Of a stretch of 64,000 nucleotides of DNA, positions 41,054-49,563 are shown in pieces. The position numbers were made by a program, and so were the translations under genes. Within the stretch, counting starts at the first letter, position 1. The number at the start of each line of letters is the position of its first letter. The stretch comes from Microcaldota archaeon (GTDB lineage: Archaea > Micrarchaeota > Micrarchaeia > Micrarchaeales > CABMGC01): positions 247,218-311,217 of the forward strand of contig JAGWHD010000001.1 in the NCBI GenBank assembly GCA_028866995.1, in the 5' to 3' direction. The notes under the pieces are model-generated. The model was not told where the DNA came from. It made no database searches and saw only the letters and a list, made by a program, of their open reading frames with translations.

Positions 41054-41902
41054 ATGTCCATGCTCAGCAGGCTCGGCGTCGTCTTTGCAAGGCAATGGAT
41101 CGCAGGCACGAGCATTGCAGATGTGATAGAAAGATCCAAGGAGATAAACGGCAATCGGGAGAAGGTTCTGGTAAACTACCTTGGTGAGGACATAACGGAC
41201 AGGAGGGCGATAGGCCTGGAGATGGAGAAATACAGGGAGCTTATCGACGCCATGCACAGGAACAGGATACGCGGCGCGATATCCGTGAAACCGACACAGC
41301 TTGGATTGGCCCTCAGCGGGGAACTCTTCGAGAATGAGCTGGATAGCCTTGCGGACTACGCCTCGAAGAAAAGGATGTTCATATGGCTCGACATGGAGGG
41401 CTACGATACGGTCGGCAAGACGATTAATGGTTACCTGAAGGTCTTCGGGAGGAGAAGGAACATAGGCATCTGCATCCAGGCAAAGCTGAGGAGGAGCTAT
41501 GGCGACATCAAGATGCTGGTCGGGAAGGGAGCCGCGATAAGGCTGGTCAAGGGAGCCTACAGGTATTCCGGGGAGGTCGCCTACAGGGACGGCGCCAGGA
41601 TAGACGCGAACTACATGAGATGCGCAGAATACCTTTTCAGGAAGTCAGGCAACTTCATGATAGCCACGCATGACGACAGGATAATAGAGCGCTGCAGGGG
41701 ATTCGAGAAAAGGAAAAGGAGGAGGATGTCGTTCGCGATGCTGAACGGAATAAGGGGCAAACTCGCGAAGGAGCTTGCCCAAGCGGGCGAAGAGGTCTAC
41801 ATATACCTTCCTTTCGGCGATGACTGGTTCTGGTACTCGGTAAGGAGGCTTGGCGAGGAGGGGCATGCCCTCCTTCTCCTAAGGTCCGTATTCCAGGGTT
41901 GA
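41054..41902 (+). CDS. Proline dehydrogenase (FAD-dependent)
   Basis: A 282-aa monofunctional proline dehydrogenase with the (beta-alpha)8 flavin barrel landmarks VNYLGED, ISVKPTQLG, FIWLDMEGYD, IGICIQAKLRRSYGD, AIRLVKGAY, FMIATHDDRII and a C-terminal LPFGDDWFWYSVRRL. It oxidises proline to pyrroline-5-carboxylate and passes electrons to the membrane quinone pool or another acceptor. It is slightly shorter than bacterial monofunctional ProDH. No P5C dehydrogenase is nearby. TATA-like CTTATTTTTATAG lies about 30 bp upstream; the HAD gene follows 4 nt after the stop. Confidence 0.88.
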   Translation: MSMLSRLGVVFARQWIAGTSIADVIERSKEINGNREKVLVNYLGEDITDRRAIGLEMEKYRELIDAMHRNRIRGAISVKPTQLGLALSGELFENELDSLADYASKKRMFIWLDMEGYDTVGKTINGYLKVFGRRRNIGICIQAKLRRSYGDIKMLVGKGAAIRLVKGAYRYSGEVAYRDGARIDANYMRCAEYLFRKSGNFMIATHDDRIIERCRGFEKRKRRRMSFAMLNGIRGKLAKELAQAGEEVYIYLPFGDDWFWYSVRRLGEEGHALLLLRSVFQG

Positions 41903-41906
41903 TCGC

Positions 41907-42518
41907 ATGATAAAGGGGATAATCTTCGACATTGGAGGGGTCATAGTCAGGTGGGACAACAGGACCTATTACAGTTACTTGGGGAGGGTGAGCGGGATCC
42001 CTGCAAACAAGGTCGGGAAGATAGTCGATGGGATAAGCGTAAGGCACGGTTTCGAGAGCGGCAAGATGACGGTGTCGGGATTCGAGGGCCTTCTGGCGAA
42101 GAGGTTCGGGATAAGCAAAAGGAAGGTGAAGTGGTTCCACTACTACAAGACCAAGATGAGGGTGGACAGGAGGGTAATCGCCGTGGCCAGGGAGCTGCAC
42201 AAGAGCCATGTGACGGCTTATCTCAGCAACATAGACAAGATGAGGCACAGCTACACGAGGCATGTAATGGACACCAAGGTCTTCGACTACGCATTCGCGT
42301 CGTTCGCGATAGGCTGCATCAAGCCAAACATCAGGATATACAGATATGCAGTAAGGAAGATGGGGATGAAGCCCGACGAGCTGCTATTCATAGACAACAT
42401 GAGGGAGAACGTTGCAGGAGCGAGGAAGGCTGGGCTCAGGTCCTTCCAGTTCACAGGAATCGCGAACCTGAGGAGGAGGCTGCAGAGGATGGGTCTCCTG
42501 GGTTCAAAATATAAATGA
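41907..42518 (+). CDS. HAD-superfamily hydrolase
   Basis: A 203-aa HAD hydrolase of the YihX/haloacid-dehalogenase type. Motif I is FDIGGVIVRWDN (first Asp present; the second position is Gly, as in several HAD subgroups). Motif II is the Ser in AYLSNID, motif III the Lys in GCIKPN, and motif IV FIDNMRENV. It likely acts on a small phosphorylated or halogenated metabolite. It follows proline dehydrogenase by 4 nt. The promoter of proS overlaps its 3' end. Confidence 0.85.
   Translation: MIKGIIFDIGGVIVRWDNRTYYSYLGRVSGIPANKVGKIVDGISVRHGFESGKMTVSGFEGLLAKRFGISKRKVKWFHYYKTKMRVDRRVIAVARELHKSHVTAYLSNIDKMRHSYTRHVMDTKVFDYAFASFAIGCIKPNIRIYRYAVRKMGMKPDELLFIDNMRENVAGARKAGLRSFQFTGIANLRRRLQRMGLLGSKYK
42507..42516 (+). 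promoter_or_regulatory. TATA box of proS inside the HAD 3' end
   Basis: AAATATAAAT overlaps the last codons of the HAD gene. AGGTG at 42536-42540 then serves as the ribosome-binding site for the TTG at 42548. Confidence 0.5.
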
Positions 42519-42547
42519 ATACGGCAATATAGCTTAGGTGCTTCCCT

Positions 42548-43996
42548 TTGGACAAGAAGGACGAGAACGAGTACATAACCGTAAAGAAGAGTGAGAACTT
42601 CTCCGAGTGGTACTCGCAGGTGATAATAAAATCCGGCTTTGTAGACCACAGCGAGGTCTCTGGCTGCCTCGTCTTCAGGCCCTCTGCATATGGCGCGTGG
42701 CAGATAGTCGTTGGGGCCATCGACAAATTGTTCCGCGAGGATGGCATAGAGAACGTATACTTCCCGTTGCTTATACCAGAGAAGTTCCTGAGGAAGGAGC
42801 AGGAGCACCTGGAAGGGTTCAGCCCTGAGGTTGCATGGGTGACGCAGACCGGAGACACGGAACTTGAGGAGAGGCTCGCCATAAGGCCGACATCAGAGAC
42901 CATAATGTATGCAAGCTACTCGAAGTGGATAAGGTCATGGAGAGATCTTCCTATGCGCTACAACCAGTGGAACAACGTGCTGAGATGGGAATTCAAGCAC
43001 CCAACGCCTTTCATAAGGAGCAGGGAGTTCCTCTGGAACGAGGGCCATACGGTATTCGCGACAGAGAAAGAGGCATACGCCGAAGGAGAGGTAATCCTTG
43101 GCATATACAACAAGGTGCTCTTGGAATATCTGGCTCTCCCGGGCATACCTGGGAAAAAGACAGACAAGGAGAAGTTCGCGGGTGCGCTGGAGAGCCACAG
43201 CATAGAGCACATAATGCCTGATGGATGGGCGATACAGGGTCCGGACTGGCACTTCGACGGCCAGAACTTCGCGAAGGCATTCGATATAAAGTTCTTGGAC
43301 AAGGAGGGGAAGACGCAGTACGCATGGCAGAACACCTTCGCGATAAGCACTAGAGAGCTCGGTGTCATGGTATCGGTGCACGGGGATGACAAAGGCCTTG
43401 TCCTGCCTCCGAGGGTCGCGTACATCCAGGTCGTCATCGTGCCGATATACAAGAAGGACAACCAAGGCAAGGTCAATGAGTATGCTGAATCAGTATTCAA
43501 GAGGATAAGGAAGGAGTTCAGGGCAAGAATGGACCATAGGGACGGATACAGCCCTGGATTCAAGTTCAACGAGTGGGAGATGAAGGGAGTACCCATAAGG
43601 ATTGAGATTGGCGAAAGGGACATGGCGAAGGATATGGCGGTGCTGGCGCTGAGGGACACCGGAGAGAAGAAGGAGGTCAAGGTAGAGGATATCGCAAAGA
43701 CGCTGGCAGCAGAGCTCGATGCGATGCACGCAAGAATGCTTGCTAAGGCCGAGAAGTTCCTAAAGGACAACACGCACCATGCTGGCAGCTACGAAGAGCT
43801 GAAGAGGATTCTCAAGGAGAAGGGAGGGATAGTCGGCGCGCCGTGGTGCGGCTCAAGGAAGTGCGAGGACAAGGTAAAGGACGAGATAGGTGCGAAGATA
43901 ACCAATATACCGTACCACCAGAAGAAAGAGGATAAGAAATGCGTGGTATGCGGTGAGAAGGCTGATTCGCTGGCGAACTTCGCAAGATCATATTAG
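42548..43996 (+). CDS. proS: Prolyl-tRNA synthetase (archaeal/eukaryotic type)
   Basis: A 482-aa class IIa synthetase charging tRNA-Pro. It shows RPTSETIMYASYSKW, the motif 2 segment NVLRWEFKHPTPFIRSREFLWNEGHT, the motif 3 region with GVMVSVHGDDKGLVLPP, an anticodon domain, and the zinc-binding C-terminal domain (PWCGSRKCED ... CVVCGEKA) of the archaeal type. The start is TTG, supported by AGGTG 7 nt upstream and by the conserved N terminus EYITVKKSENFSEWY. Confidence 0.96.
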   Translation: MDKKDENEYITVKKSENFSEWYSQVIIKSGFVDHSEVSGCLVFRPSAYGAWQIVVGAIDKLFREDGIENVYFPLLIPEKFLRKEQEHLEGFSPEVAWVTQTGDTELEERLAIRPTSETIMYASYSKWIRSWRDLPMRYNQWNNVLRWEFKHPTPFIRSREFLWNEGHTVFATEKEAYAEGEVILGIYNKVLLEYLALPGIPGKKTDKEKFAGALESHSIEHIMPDGWAIQGPDWHFDGQNFAKAFDIKFLDKEGKTQYAWQNTFAISTRELGVMVSVHGDDKGLVLPPRVAYIQVVIVPIYKKDNQGKVNEYAESVFKRIRKEFRARMDHRDGYSPGFKFNEWEMKGVPIRIEIGERDMAKDMAVLALRDTGEKKEVKVEDIAKTLAAELDAMHARMLAKAEKFLKDNTHHAGSYEELKRILKEKGGIVGAPWCGSRKCEDKVKDEIGAKITNIPYHQKKEDKKCVVCGEKADSLANFARSY

Positions 43997-44111
43997 TTTC
44001 AGAGACTCTCTTTCTCATCACTGGTCAGAAATACCTCATCTCATCATCAACAGTATGCTAGACGGAGGCGCAGTATTTATTCCTATGCAGGGCCTATGAT
44101 TAAGCGAGGCC

Positions 44112-44717
44112 ATGATACAGAACCATTTCACCACGCATGTCTGGAAGAAAGGCGAGATCAGGTGGACCTTCAGCGTCTTTCCTGATGACAAGGTAAGGGA
44201 CATGATAGCTTCCTACCAGAGGCATCTGGACAGGAAGGTCATCTTCGCGCCAATACCAAGGAAATGGCTTCACATGACCATACTTTCGCTTGGAAATGTG
44301 GAGGAGATAACTAACGAGGAAGCAAGCAGGATAGCCGACAGGCTGCAAGGACCTTGCAGGAGGATGAGGATGCCCAGGCTCACAGTTGGGCCGTGGTGGA
44401 GCTGGTCCGGAAGCCCTGAGATACAGGTAAGGCCGGAGCCACCTATCAGGGAGCTGTTCGGTGAGGTGATCAAAGCATCGAAAGCGGTCCTTGGTAGCAG
44501 GATGCCCATCCACAGCATGGCGTTCATACCGCACATATCCATGGCATATTCAAGGGACTACTACAAGACACAGCTGGTCGACAGAGAGCTTGAAAGGCTG
44601 AGGATAAAGGATGTGGGATTCAGGGCCAGGAAGCTCTCGCTGGTAAGGCAGGCGCAGACGCCCCCGTATTACCAATGGAGGGAGTACGAGGAGATAGAAC
44701 TGGGCCAGGCTGATTGA
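44112..44717 (+). CDS. 2H phosphoesterase (RNA 2',3'-cyclic phosphodiesterase, ThpR/LigT-like)
   Basis: A 201-aa 2H-family protein with two H-x-T/S motifs, HMTILSLG (about 55) and HISMAYSR (about 141), spaced as in LigT/ThpR enzymes. These open 2',3'-cyclic phosphates on RNA ends and can ligate tRNA halves in vitro. A role in trimming RNA ends is compatible with the intron-bearing tRNAs and RtcB elsewhere in the window. TATA-like GTATTTATT lies near 44073. A G-rich repeat follows the stop codon. Confidence 0.85.
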   Translation: MIQNHFTTHVWKKGEIRWTFSVFPDDKVRDMIASYQRHLDRKVIFAPIPRKWLHMTILSLGNVEEITNEEASRIADRLQGPCRRMRMPRLTVGPWWSWSGSPEIQVRPEPPIRELFGEVIKASKAVLGSRMPIHSMAFIPHISMAYSRDYYKTQLVDRELERLRIKDVGFRARKLSLVRQAQTPPYYQWREYEEIELGQAD

Positions 44718-44735
44718 GTATTAATTGGAAGGAAA

Positions 44736-44774
44736 TGCAAGGGTTGGGATGGGTTGGGATAAATAGACCTTGCA
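44736..44774 (+). repeat. G-quadruplex-type tandem repeat inside a 7-bp inverted repeat
   Basis: GGGTTGGGAT occurs twice in perfect tandem (44741-44760), giving four GGG tracts with 2-nt loops. It is bracketed by TGCAAGG (44736-44742) and CCTTGCA (44768-44774). It lies 18 bp after the 2H phosphoesterase stop. Confidence 0.6.
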
Positions 44775-44799
44775 CACCGTTCCAAATATATTACTCAGC

Positions 44800-44813
44800 C
44801 TATATTTATATAC
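44800..44813 (+). promoter_or_regulatory. Strong TATA-like element in the 44.7-45.0 kb gap
   Basis: CTATATTTATATAC is the best TATA match in the gap but lies about 200 bp before the next ORF. It could drive a short RNA that includes the hairpin at 44907-44958, or a long leader. Confidence 0.35.
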
Positions 44814-44906
44814 CCTGTTTTTTGTGCAAATATTTGAGATTCCTTTGTTATTTTGTAACTAAAATGATTACATTGACAGTCGAAATCGAATAGCAACAAA
44901 ACCATC

Positions 44907-44958
44907 CGATAAGTGGAGGTTCCGACGGATTATGGTAAATTCGTCAATCAACTTATCG
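44907..44958 (+). other. Nested hairpin upstream of the 45006 gene
   Basis: The outer arms CGATAAGT and ACTTATCG (8 bp, perfect) enclose an inner 8-bp stem, GACGGATT/AATTCGTC (one G-T pair), with a 6-nt loop. It ends 6 bp before the TATA box of the next gene. It could be a structured RNA or a regulatory inverted repeat. Confidence 0.45.
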
Positions 44959-45005
44959 AAGATGCTCTTTAATATATGAAAAACTGGCTATTTGTTTTGG
45001 TACTT

Positions 45006-45698
45006 ATGAAAGGCAATACGAAGGCGGTTCCCCTTAGAGGGAACTTCGGTGAAATGGATAGGCAGATTGTAGACACTTTGGCCAAGGCCTTAAGGCTTCG
45101 CTATGCAGACGTGAGACTGGAGGATGGCGCTCTGGTGCTATCTGGTGGCACGTCCGTGATTGACCCAGTAAGGATAACAAGTGCTAGAATAAAGCCGTTT
45201 TATGAAGAGTTTGAACGAAGGAAGAGGGCAATTTCTCGGATGCTACTGCCTCGAGAGTTCAAGGATGAGAGGGAATACGATAACTATGTGATTAAACCTC
45301 TATTACGACCTTTGGCGGGCGATATCAGGAGACACCCTGAGCAGTATCATGCTGTTGAGGGGAGCATATCCGCATTTGATGCCACCATGAAAGGGAGAGC
45401 TGTGGAGTTCATTAAAACGCCGGTCTATAGGATTGCGGACTCTTTTCTGGCAAGGCCATTGGCGGGAGTGGCGATCGGCGCGTCGATTGCAGTAGCCGGA
45501 GTTGTCAATGCTGCTGAGGGCGTGATGGTGAAGGACGTTGCTGTTTATGGAGGCCAAGCTGCAATGCATGTAGAGCACTTCACGACTCAAGGAAACGTTG
45601 GGCTTGGATTGCTTGCTGCTGGGTTGGCCGGTTCTTTCCTTAGCGGATGGAGATTTATCTTCTACAGCGATGATCCTGGCGTCAAGTTGGCTAAATGA
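45006..45698 (+). CDS. Hypothetical protein with two C-terminal membrane helices
   Basis: A 230-aa protein with no recognised family. The N-terminal 125 residues are soluble and charged. Two Ala/Gly-rich hydrophobic segments follow (about 152-175 and 203-222), with a short C-terminal tail. The track starts at 44976, but that ATG is part of the TATA box TTTAATATATG (44969-44978), so the ATG at 45006 is preferred. Codon use is mixed and less G/C-biased than neighbours. It converges on tRNA-Gln. Confidence 0.5.
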   Translation: MKGNTKAVPLRGNFGEMDRQIVDTLAKALRLRYADVRLEDGALVLSGGTSVIDPVRITSARIKPFYEEFERRKRAISRMLLPREFKDEREYDNYVIKPLLRPLAGDIRRHPEQYHAVEGSISAFDATMKGRAVEFIKTPVYRIADSFLARPLAGVAIGASIAVAGVVNAAEGVMVKDVAVYGGQAAMHVEHFTTQGNVGLGLLAAGLAGSFLSGWRFIFYSDDPGVKLAK

Positions 45699-45723
45699 CA
45701 TCGCCAACAGACAGAGTAGCTCA

Positions 45724-45796
45724 TAGTCCCGACCAGATTCGAACTGGTGTTCAGGGGTCCAAAGCCCCTTGTACTTGGCCACTATACGACGGGACT
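45724..45796 (-). tRNA. tRNA-Gln(TTG)
   Basis: Minus strand, 73 nt, no intron: acceptor AGTCCCG/CGGGACT, D stem GTAT/GTAC, anticodon stem AGGGG/CCCCT with loop CTTTGGA (anticodon TTG), T arm ACCAG-TTCGAAT-CTGGT, discriminator A, no encoded CCA. The TATA box GCTATAAATAAT is at 45819-45830 on the plus-strand numbering, with a 14-bp palindrome between it and the tRNA. Confidence 0.95.
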
Positions 45797-45797
45797 A

Positions 45798-45811
45798 CGG
45801 ATAGCTATCCG
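45798..45811. repeat. Perfect 14-bp palindrome beside tRNA-Gln
   Basis: CGGATAGCTATCCG is self-complementary and sits 1 bp outside the mature 5' end of tRNA-Gln, between it and its TATA box. It may be a leader hairpin or a protein site. Confidence 0.45.
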
Positions 45812-45835
45812 CATAACAGCTATAAATAATAAGAC

Positions 45836-46588
45836 TCAGCGCCTGCCTATCGCTGCTATCTCGCTTACCTTGCCGAAGTCAAGGAGCTCCCCTTCGCCTA
45901 TGCATATAGCTTCCATCGGCCCCACATCAAGCATCTTCTTGAATACAGGCGAGTTCTCCCCCAAATGCCCAACAGCGACGTCTATGCCCTCTGCGAAGTA
46001 GTTCATTGCGGGCAGTATGATTATCTCCCTTTTATCCCTTGTCTTGCCGTATAGGAAGCACTTGAGCTTCTCCTTTATGCCAAGCTTGTTGTAGATCCCT
46101 ATTGCAGGATGGAGATGCCCCATCACCAGGAACTTCGCGTCCTTGTCCTTTGGCAATTCCTCACCGTGGAAGAACAGGAACCCATCCATCAGCGCCTCCT
46201 GCCTGTATAGCTTGATGCTTGATGATTTCTCGTACCTGTCTATGAAGTTGTCATGGTTGCCCTTGACCAGGTCTATGTATTTCAGCTTCAGTTCTTCCCT
46301 CAGGAACTTGGTGAACTCGTAGAACTCGTTGAACTCCTCGACGTGGACATCGGAGAACTCGTTCTTTATGTCCCCGTCTATGATTATCCTGTCGGCCTTT
46401 GTCATCTCTATGGCCTTCTTTATCGTCTTCTTTATGTTCCTGAGATTGACCTTCGGCAGGAACGTCCCTCTGTCTGCCATTACACCTTCGTATCCCAGAT
46501 GAAGGTCCGAGCAGACTATCGCGTTGAGCTTCTTTATGTAAAGGACAGGCAAGCCTTCAAGGGCCTCGACTCCCTCTGCTATCTTCAT
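45836..46588 (-). CDS. Calcineurin-like metallophosphoesterase (Lhr-associated)
   Basis: A 250-aa metallophosphoesterase: SDLHLGYEG (metal motif D-x-H), IIDGDIKNEF (GD), KGNHDNFID (GNHD) and MGHLHPAIG (GH-x-H) are all present. It belongs to the archaeal MJ0037-type phosphoesterases often encoded beside Lhr helicases, suggesting a DNA or RNA end-processing partner. Its ATG overlaps the helicase stop by one base (TGATG), so the two are translationally coupled. Confidence 0.87.
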   Translation of the reverse strand: MKIAEGVEALEGLPVLYIKKLNAIVCSDLHLGYEGVMADRGTFLPKVNLRNIKKTIKKAIEMTKADRIIIDGDIKNEFSDVHVEEFNEFYEFTKFLREELKLKYIDLVKGNHDNFIDRYEKSSSIKLYRQEALMDGFLFFHGEELPKDKDAKFLVMGHLHPAIGIYNKLGIKEKLKCFLYGKTRDKREIIILPAMNYFAEGIDVAVGHLGENSPVFKKMLDVGPMEAICIGEGELLDFGKVSEIAAIGRR

Positions 46589-49242
46589 CAGAACATCTTC
46601 TTTATCTTAGACATTACCTGCTTGTGCAACTCTCTTATGTGCTTCCTCCTGTCCTTCATCATGACTATGTCGGCTTCCCCGAAGGTTATCATGTTGTGCG
46701 AGAATGGCGAAGGCACCGTAGTCTCTATCAGCTGGTATGTTATCTCCTCCTTCGACATCCGTCTGAGTATGTCCTCGGCCTTAGGCAGGTCCATCACGTC
46801 GTCGAATATCTCCCTGTATGTCTCCTTTATTATCGGGAAGTCGGGATCTATCTCCTCGGCTGCCTTGAAGACCAGTTGAGCGTTAATCTGCTGCCTCCTG
46901 ACGCTTATCTTCCTGCCCTTGTAGTTCCTGAGGACCATGAAGCCCCTCGCGGCGCAGTACCTGAACCGCCTCTTCATCATCTCCGTCCTCTTTATGTTCT
47001 CCTTGAGCATCTCGCGTATGTTGACAGTGGACATCTCCTTGAGGAAGATGTCTATGTCGCGCTTCTTGATGTCTATACCAGACTCGGTTATTATCACGAA
47101 GCCGTTGTCGACTATGTTGATGCCTATCTCTGTCTCGTACCTGTCGCCAAGGTATATCGCTAATATCCTTGAGAGCGCGTCGTTGACCCTTCTTCCGTAG
47201 AGGCTGTGGAATATTACGTAGTTCCTGTCCTGCTCCTTGTCCTTGGTCTTCTCTATGAGCATGTGGTGGTCATTGGGTATTGCCTTCGCGTACAGCAGCT
47301 GCTCCATGAAGTACCTGAATATGGAGTTCCTCGCATTGTCGTCTATCGGCATGTCCTTTAGTATCTTTATGTCGTCTATCTCCTTCTTCGGCTTCCCCGA
47401 TATCAGGCTCATCAGCTTCCTGCTCTTCGTGTACTCGGCAAGCTCCTTCGCGAGCTGCTCCCTGAACCTGCCTATCTCTATCGCAAGCTCGTACGTGAGC
47501 GGCAGCTGCTCCGAGTACCATGGAGGTATGGTAGGTATCTCGCCGGATGCGTCGCTGACTATGCACCTCATCACCCTTGAGTACTCGAACTTGTACCTGT
47601 GGCCGCCGAGGACGAACACGTCTCCAGGCTTGAGCCTCATCATGAACTCCTCCTCTATGTTGCCTATCCACTTGTTCTCCGTAGTGAAGACGTCGATGGC
47701 GACATCGTCAGGTATCGCGCCCAAGTTGAGGAAGTATATCAGCTTCGTCAGCTTGCCCCTCCTGCCGAACGTCCCCTCATTTTCGTCGTACCATATCTTG
47801 CCGTAGACCCTCCTGCTTTCAAGGCCCACGTACTTGCCTGAGAGGTAGTTTATCAGGGCCATGAAGTCCCCCCTTGGAAGGGTGTGGTAGGGGTAGGACC
47901 TCCTTATGACATTGTAGGCCTCGTCAAGCTTCCATTTCTTGTTCTGCGACATCCCGACTATGTGCTGCGATAGTATGTCCAGCGCGTTCTTTGGTGTCTG
48001 GAACCTGTCCAGATGCCTCTTCTTAGCGGCATCCAGCATTACTGAGCATTCGACGAGGTCATCCCTGTTGGTGACTATCGTCTCTCCCCTTGCTATGTCC
48101 ATGAAGCCGTGACCCGACCTGCCGAACCTCTGGACCGCTCTTGCCACGCTCTTCGGGCTTCCCAGCTGGATCACGTTGTCTATGTACCCTATGTCTATGC
48201 CGAGCTCGAGGCTGGTCGATGACACCACGCACTTGAGCTCCCCCTTCTTGAGCATCTCCTCTACCCCCAGCCTCATGTCCCTTGACAGGGAGCCGTGGTG
48301 CGCCGCTATTGACTCCTCATTATACTTGTAGCTCTTCATGAGGTTGTATACCACCCTCTCGGTGCCGCTCCTTGTGTTGGTGAATATCAGCGTAGTCTTG
48401 TTCTTCTTGATTATCGAGTTGAGCATCTTGTATATGCTCCCTTCTATGACGCCGTCAGTGGCATTGACTATGTCGCTGACCGGGCTCATGGCCATGAACT
48501 CCATCTTCTTGTCCCATGTCGCGTCCACTATGTAGCAGTCCCGCTCCTCGCCGTTGTCCTTGTACCCAACAAGAAACCTTGCGGCATCTTCCAAAGGGGA
48601 GAGAGTTGCGCCGAGGCCTATCCTGACGAAGTCGTGGCCTATCATCTCAGCAAGCCTCTCTATGGACATCGATAGGTGCACTCCGCGCTTGTTGTTTGCG
48701 AGCTCGTGGAGCTCGTCTATTATGAGGTACCTGAGCCCCCTGAAGTGCTCAGAGAACCTCTGCGAGTTGATCAGTATCGCAAGGCTCTCCGGGGTCGTCA
48801 CCAGTATGTGAGGAGGATGGGCAAGCATCTGCTGCCTCTCTTTGGTTGTGGTGTCGCCAGTCCTCGTAGCCACTCTCACCTTGGATATGTCAAGCGTCAT
48901 CTGCGAGTAGATCTCCTGAAGGGGCACCGAGAGGTTCTTGTATATGTCGTTGTTCAGCGCCCTGAGCGGCGAGACGTATATGCAGTACACCTTCTCCTCT
49001 AGCCTTCCTTTCAGTGACAGGTCCATGAGCTCGCTCATTATGGTTATGAAGGCGGAGAAGGTCTTGCCTGAGCCAGTCGGGGCCGTTATCAGAAGGTTGC
49101 GCTGCTCGCTGATCAGCTTCAGCGAGTACTTCTGCGGCGGCGTAAGCTCCTTGTACTTCTTCTCGAACCATTCTCTTATGAATATGTTGAGGTGGCTCAG
49201 GCTCTCCTCCTTTGTGAACGGCTTGGTGTAGTTTGTTATCAT
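46588..49242 (-). CDS. lhr: Lhr-family DEAD/DEAH-type helicase
   Basis: An 884-aa superfamily 2 helicase of the Lhr-core type: Q-motif region LTPPQKYSLKLI, Walker A APTGSGKT, motif Ib/III TTPESLAIL and LGATLSPLEDAA, motif II IIDELHELAN, motifs V-VI SSTSLELGIDIGYIDNVIQ and RFGRSGHG, then the winged-helix and Lhr C-terminal core. Archaeal Lhr proteins unwind or anneal nucleic acids in repair or RNA metabolism. The promoter is the palindromic ATTTAAAT at 49266-49273, shared with the divergent small gene. Confidence 0.92.
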   Translation of the reverse strand: MITNYTKPFTKEESLSHLNIFIREWFEKKYKELTPPQKYSLKLISEQRNLLITAPTGSGKTFSAFITIMSELMDLSLKGRLEEKVYCIYVSPLRALNNDIYKNLSVPLQEIYSQMTLDISKVRVATRTGDTTTKERQQMLAHPPHILVTTPESLAILINSQRFSEHFRGLRYLIIDELHELANNKRGVHLSMSIERLAEMIGHDFVRIGLGATLSPLEDAARFLVGYKDNGEERDCYIVDATWDKKMEFMAMSPVSDIVNATDGVIEGSIYKMLNSIIKKNKTTLIFTNTRSGTERVVYNLMKSYKYNEESIAAHHGSLSRDMRLGVEEMLKKGELKCVVSSTSLELGIDIGYIDNVIQLGSPKSVARAVQRFGRSGHGFMDIARGETIVTNRDDLVECSVMLDAAKKRHLDRFQTPKNALDILSQHIVGMSQNKKWKLDEAYNVIRRSYPYHTLPRGDFMALINYLSGKYVGLESRRVYGKIWYDENEGTFGRRGKLTKLIYFLNLGAIPDDVAIDVFTTENKWIGNIEEEFMMRLKPGDVFVLGGHRYKFEYSRVMRCIVSDASGEIPTIPPWYSEQLPLTYELAIEIGRFREQLAKELAEYTKSRKLMSLISGKPKKEIDDIKILKDMPIDDNARNSIFRYFMEQLLYAKAIPNDHHMLIEKTKDKEQDRNYVIFHSLYGRRVNDALSRILAIYLGDRYETEIGINIVDNGFVIITESGIDIKKRDIDIFLKEMSTVNIREMLKENIKRTEMMKRRFRYCAARGFMVLRNYKGRKISVRRQQINAQLVFKAAEEIDPDFPIIKETYREIFDDVMDLPKAEDILRRMSKEEITYQLIETTVPSPFSHNMITFGEADIVMMKDRRKHIRELHKQVMSKIKKMF

Positions 49243-49265
49243 GTTACCTGACCACTGGACAAAAC

Positions 49266-49273
49266 ATTTAAAT
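49266..49273. promoter_or_regulatory. Bidirectional TATA element between lhr and the 49303 gene
   Basis: ATTTAAAT is palindromic and lies about 27 bp from the Lhr ATG (49242) and about 33 bp from the ATG at 49303, so one element can serve both genes. Confidence 0.55.
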
Positions 49274-49302
49274 TATGCGGGGCAATCTATTGTGTGAGAT
49301 TT

Positions 49303-49554
49303 ATGGCTTCTAAGAAAAGCGGGAAGAGCAAGAGCTCGAAGAAGCTACAAGCATTCAATAGGTCGCAGGAAATATATAAGCTTTTGGAGAAGGGTATCAT
49401 CGTAAACGAGGCCCTTTCGAGCAGCACTGGCGACAGGCCCGAAGAGGACGCGCATGTGTCGGAACTTCTGGGCATGGCGGCAGAAGATGAGGGTACGGGC
49501 ACAAGGCGCTCCGGCAAGAAGAAAGCGAAGAAACCGGGCAAGCGTGGCCGATGA
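49303..49554 (+). CDS. Small basic hypothetical protein
   Basis: An 83-aa protein with a Lys/Ser-rich N terminus (ASKKSGKSKSSKK), a short helical centre (FNRSQEIYKLLEKGIIVNEAL) and a basic C-terminal tail (RRSGKKKAKKPGKRGR). The composition suggests nucleic-acid or ribosome binding; no family is recognised. The GTG at 49294 is an alternative start closer to the predicted transcription start. It is divergent from lhr. Confidence 0.5.
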   Translation: MASKKSGKSKSSKKLQAFNRSQEIYKLLEKGIIVNEALSSSTGDRPEEDAHVSELLGMAAEDEGTGTRRSGKKKAKKPGKRGR

Positions 49555-49563
49555 CTGCTGCCT

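Noticed and set aside
41907-41950. HAD motif I with Gly in place of the second Asp
   Set aside because: The same substitution is common in known HAD subgroups such as YihX-like enzymes, so it is not evidence of inactivation.
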